Assembly (NCBI GenBank): GCA_903917955.1
Contig: CAIXCO010000006.1
Span: 1-6,293 of the forward strand
From: an uncultured Chlorobiaceae bacterium
Lineage (GTDB): Bacteria > Bacteroidota > Chlorobiia > Chlorobiales > Chlorobiaceae
Reading direction: 5' to 3'
Length of the DNA stretch: 6,293 nt
Below are positions 5,418 through 6,293 of this stretch, piece by piece. Made by a program: the position numbers and the translations under genes. Numbering within the stretch: position 1 is the stretch's first letter; every line of letters starts with the position of its first letter. The notes beneath the pieces are model-generated. The model had not been told where the DNA came from. It saw nothing but the letters and a program-made list of their open reading frames with translations, and searched no databases.

Positions 5418-5464
5418 GGATTTTTGACTCTGCCGAGAGGGATCTTGAAGATGGCTACCATTTC
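5408..5464 (+). pseudogene. RelE/ParE-family toxin, first 19 codons only
   Basis: The ATG at 5408, inside the antitoxin's last codons, starts MQLRIFDSAERDLEDGYHF, the typical first strand and first helix of a ParE/RelE toxin (about 95-105 aa when whole; toxic as a gyrase inhibitor or mRNA interferase). From about 5465 the frame runs on through the complement of the pheS 3' end (LSTPQTASTSSNHSQ, stop at 5519-5521), which does not resemble the family. About 80% of the toxin, including all likely catalytic residues, is gone. The break coincides within about 5 bases with the end of the pheS reading frame, marking a junction. Confidence 0.77.
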
Positions 5465-5468
5465 CTCT

Positions 5469-6195
5469 CTACGCCCCAAACTGCCTCAACATCCTCAAAT
5501 CATTCTCAAACAGCAACCTGATATCATCAATCTTGTACCTCAGCAGCACCGTGCGGTCAACGCCCATACCGAAGGCGTAGCCTGACCACTCTTCGGGGTC
5601 TATGCCGCAGTTGCGTAGCACGTTTGGGTGTACCATGCCGCAGCCCATGATTTCGAGCCAGCCTGATTTTTTGCAGACCTTGCATCCCTTGCCGCCGCAG
5701 AGGTAGCAGGTGACATCCACTTCGGCTGATGGTTCGGTGAAGGGGAAAAAGCTTGGGCGGAACCGGAGTTTGACATCGGTGCCGAACATCTGTTTGGCGA
5801 AGGAGTAGATGGTGGCTTTGAGGTCGGCGAAGGAGACCTTCTTGTCTAAAAAAATCGACTTCATTTCGCCGGGCACCTTCTGCACCGGATGTTCGCTGCC
5901 GGTGAAGGAGCGTCGTCCGGGGAGGGTGAGGTCGATACTTCTCTTGCTGCTGCTGCTCCCGGTTGATGCAAGCCTCTCCTCTGCTTCGGTGAGTTTTGCA
6001 TCAGCCGTCTGCTTGAGCTGGTTAAGCACCCATTCGCGGTTTGTCAGCAGGGTCTACCGATTTGAGCTGGCCGAAAAGCGCTGCGATGAGTCCTTTTCGA
6101 ACCGTGTACTTGAGGCGGAAGGCTTCAAGATCGGCTGTTGAGGCTATCGCAAACTCAATGATCTCCTGCTGTAAACTGCGAATGGTGTTTTCCAT
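5469..6195 (-). pseudogene. pheS: Phenylalanyl-tRNA synthetase alpha subunit, frameshifted and missing its catalytic core
   Basis: PheRS alpha joins Phe to tRNA-Phe with PheT in an alpha2beta2 enzyme. ATG 6195 starts MENTIRSLQQEIIEFAIAST and runs through VRKGLIAALFGQLKSVD (the N-terminal coiled coil) to DKPRMGA and a stop at 6022-6024. The homology continues one frame over as VLNQLKQTADAKLTEAEERL, so one frameshift lies near 6026-6036. The second frame reaches HPVQKVPGEMKSIF (motif 1) and then jumps at a run of seven T (5848-5854) directly to LDKKVSFADLKATIYSF. In normal PheS (about 340 aa) roughly 100 residues lie between these, including motif 2 and much of the Phe/ATP pocket. The C-terminus is intact: FFPFTEPSAEVDVTCYLC, the Cys cluster CYLCGGKGCKVC, GMVHPNVLRNCGIDP, motif 3 GYAFGMGVDRTVLLRY and DDIRLLFENDLRMLRQFGA. 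It begins 20 bases after rplT. It cannot work, so an intact pheS must exist elsewhere. Confidence 0.93.
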
Positions 6196-6215
6196 TGGTA
6201 ACCGGGTGTAAGAAC

Positions 6216-6293
6216 TTATTCGAAAAGGCTTTTGACAATCACGGTGAATGCAGCCGGATCCTTGACGGCGATTTCGGCAAGGGCCTTGCGGTC
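6216..6293 (-). CDS. rplT: 50S ribosomal protein L20, C-terminal part (runs off the right edge)
   Basis: The 25 codons present read DRKALAEIAVKDPAAFTVIV and KSLFE before a TAA at 6216-6218. DRK-LAEIA--DP-AF--LV is the conserved C-terminal helix of L20, which binds 23S rRNA early in 50S assembly. It is followed after 20 bases by pheS, as in the usual infC-rpmI-rplT-pheS cluster. L20 represses that operon in other bacteria, but the relevant leader would lie outside the window. Nothing suggests damage to this copy. Confidence 0.9.
   Translation of the reverse strand, partial: DRKALAEIAVKDPAAFTVIVKSLFE

Noticed and set aside
5809..6141. Plus-strand open frame opposite pheS
   Set aside because: It is antisense to recognisable PheRS alpha sequence; the Leu/Ser-rich product is an artefact of the opposite strand.
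1..6293. tRNA genes, CRISPR arrays, transposase or integrase genes
   Set aside because: I looked for regular repeat-spacer patterns, CCA-ended cloverleaf sequence and transposase/integrase motifs and saw none; the mobile nature is inferred only from fragments and junctions.

Overview
The window looks like a decayed defence and mobile-gene island sitting inside the translation gene cluster thrS-infC-rpmI-rplT-pheS. It is probably from a green sulfur bacterium (Chlorobium/Pelodictyon type). That assignment rests on recalled similarity of the InfC start, the L20 tail and the PheS C-terminus, on moderate GC, and on gene order. No search was run, so the genus is inference.

Layout. At the left edge, on the minus strand, lie the last 35 codons of thrS (132-239) and the first 36 codons of infC (1-108). 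At the right edge, also on the minus strand, are the last 25 codons of rplT (6216-6293) and a pheS copy (5469-6195) broken by a frameshift and by loss of its catalytic core. In the direction of transcription the order is therefore rplT, broken pheS, island, thrS tail, infC. The usual order is thrS, infC, rpmI, rplT, pheS, so this fits an island lying between two partial copies of the cluster. A second, divergent pheS fragment (4872-4988) lies inside the island.

Island content, left to right: (1) an AbiE-type (type IV) toxin-antitoxin pair on the minus strand. The antitoxin abiEi is intact. The nucleotidyltransferase toxin abiEii is split by one base in a run of eight T, and its C-terminus looks like a WYL domain. 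(2) A beta-class DNA methyltransferase with an SNase-like C-terminal domain, on the plus strand, wrecked by two deletions. (3) An AT-richer two-gene unit on the plus strand: an unrecognised membrane-anchored protein (176 aa) and an unrecognised small soluble protein (86 aa). Both are intact. (4) The middle component of an ABC-three-component (ABC-3C) conflict system, whose 3' end is replaced by antisense pheS DNA. (5) A short scrap resembling the SNase tail of the methyltransferase, followed by about 150 bases of unidentified sequence. (6) A RelB/ParD-like antitoxin with an internal stop, followed by the first 19 codons of a RelE/ParE toxin that runs into pheS DNA.

Working together. Only abiEi and the two-gene unit at 3757-4567 are intact as sequenced. 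AbiEii would be intact with one T fewer. Everything else in the island is scrap from anti-phage or addiction systems, and several scraps end exactly where pheS DNA begins. The likely history is repeated insertion and deletion at a tandemly duplicated housekeeping locus, with working thrS and pheS copies kept outside the window. The pieces most worth following up are the homopolymer-split AbiEii, the unknown two-gene unit, and the two different pheS scars.
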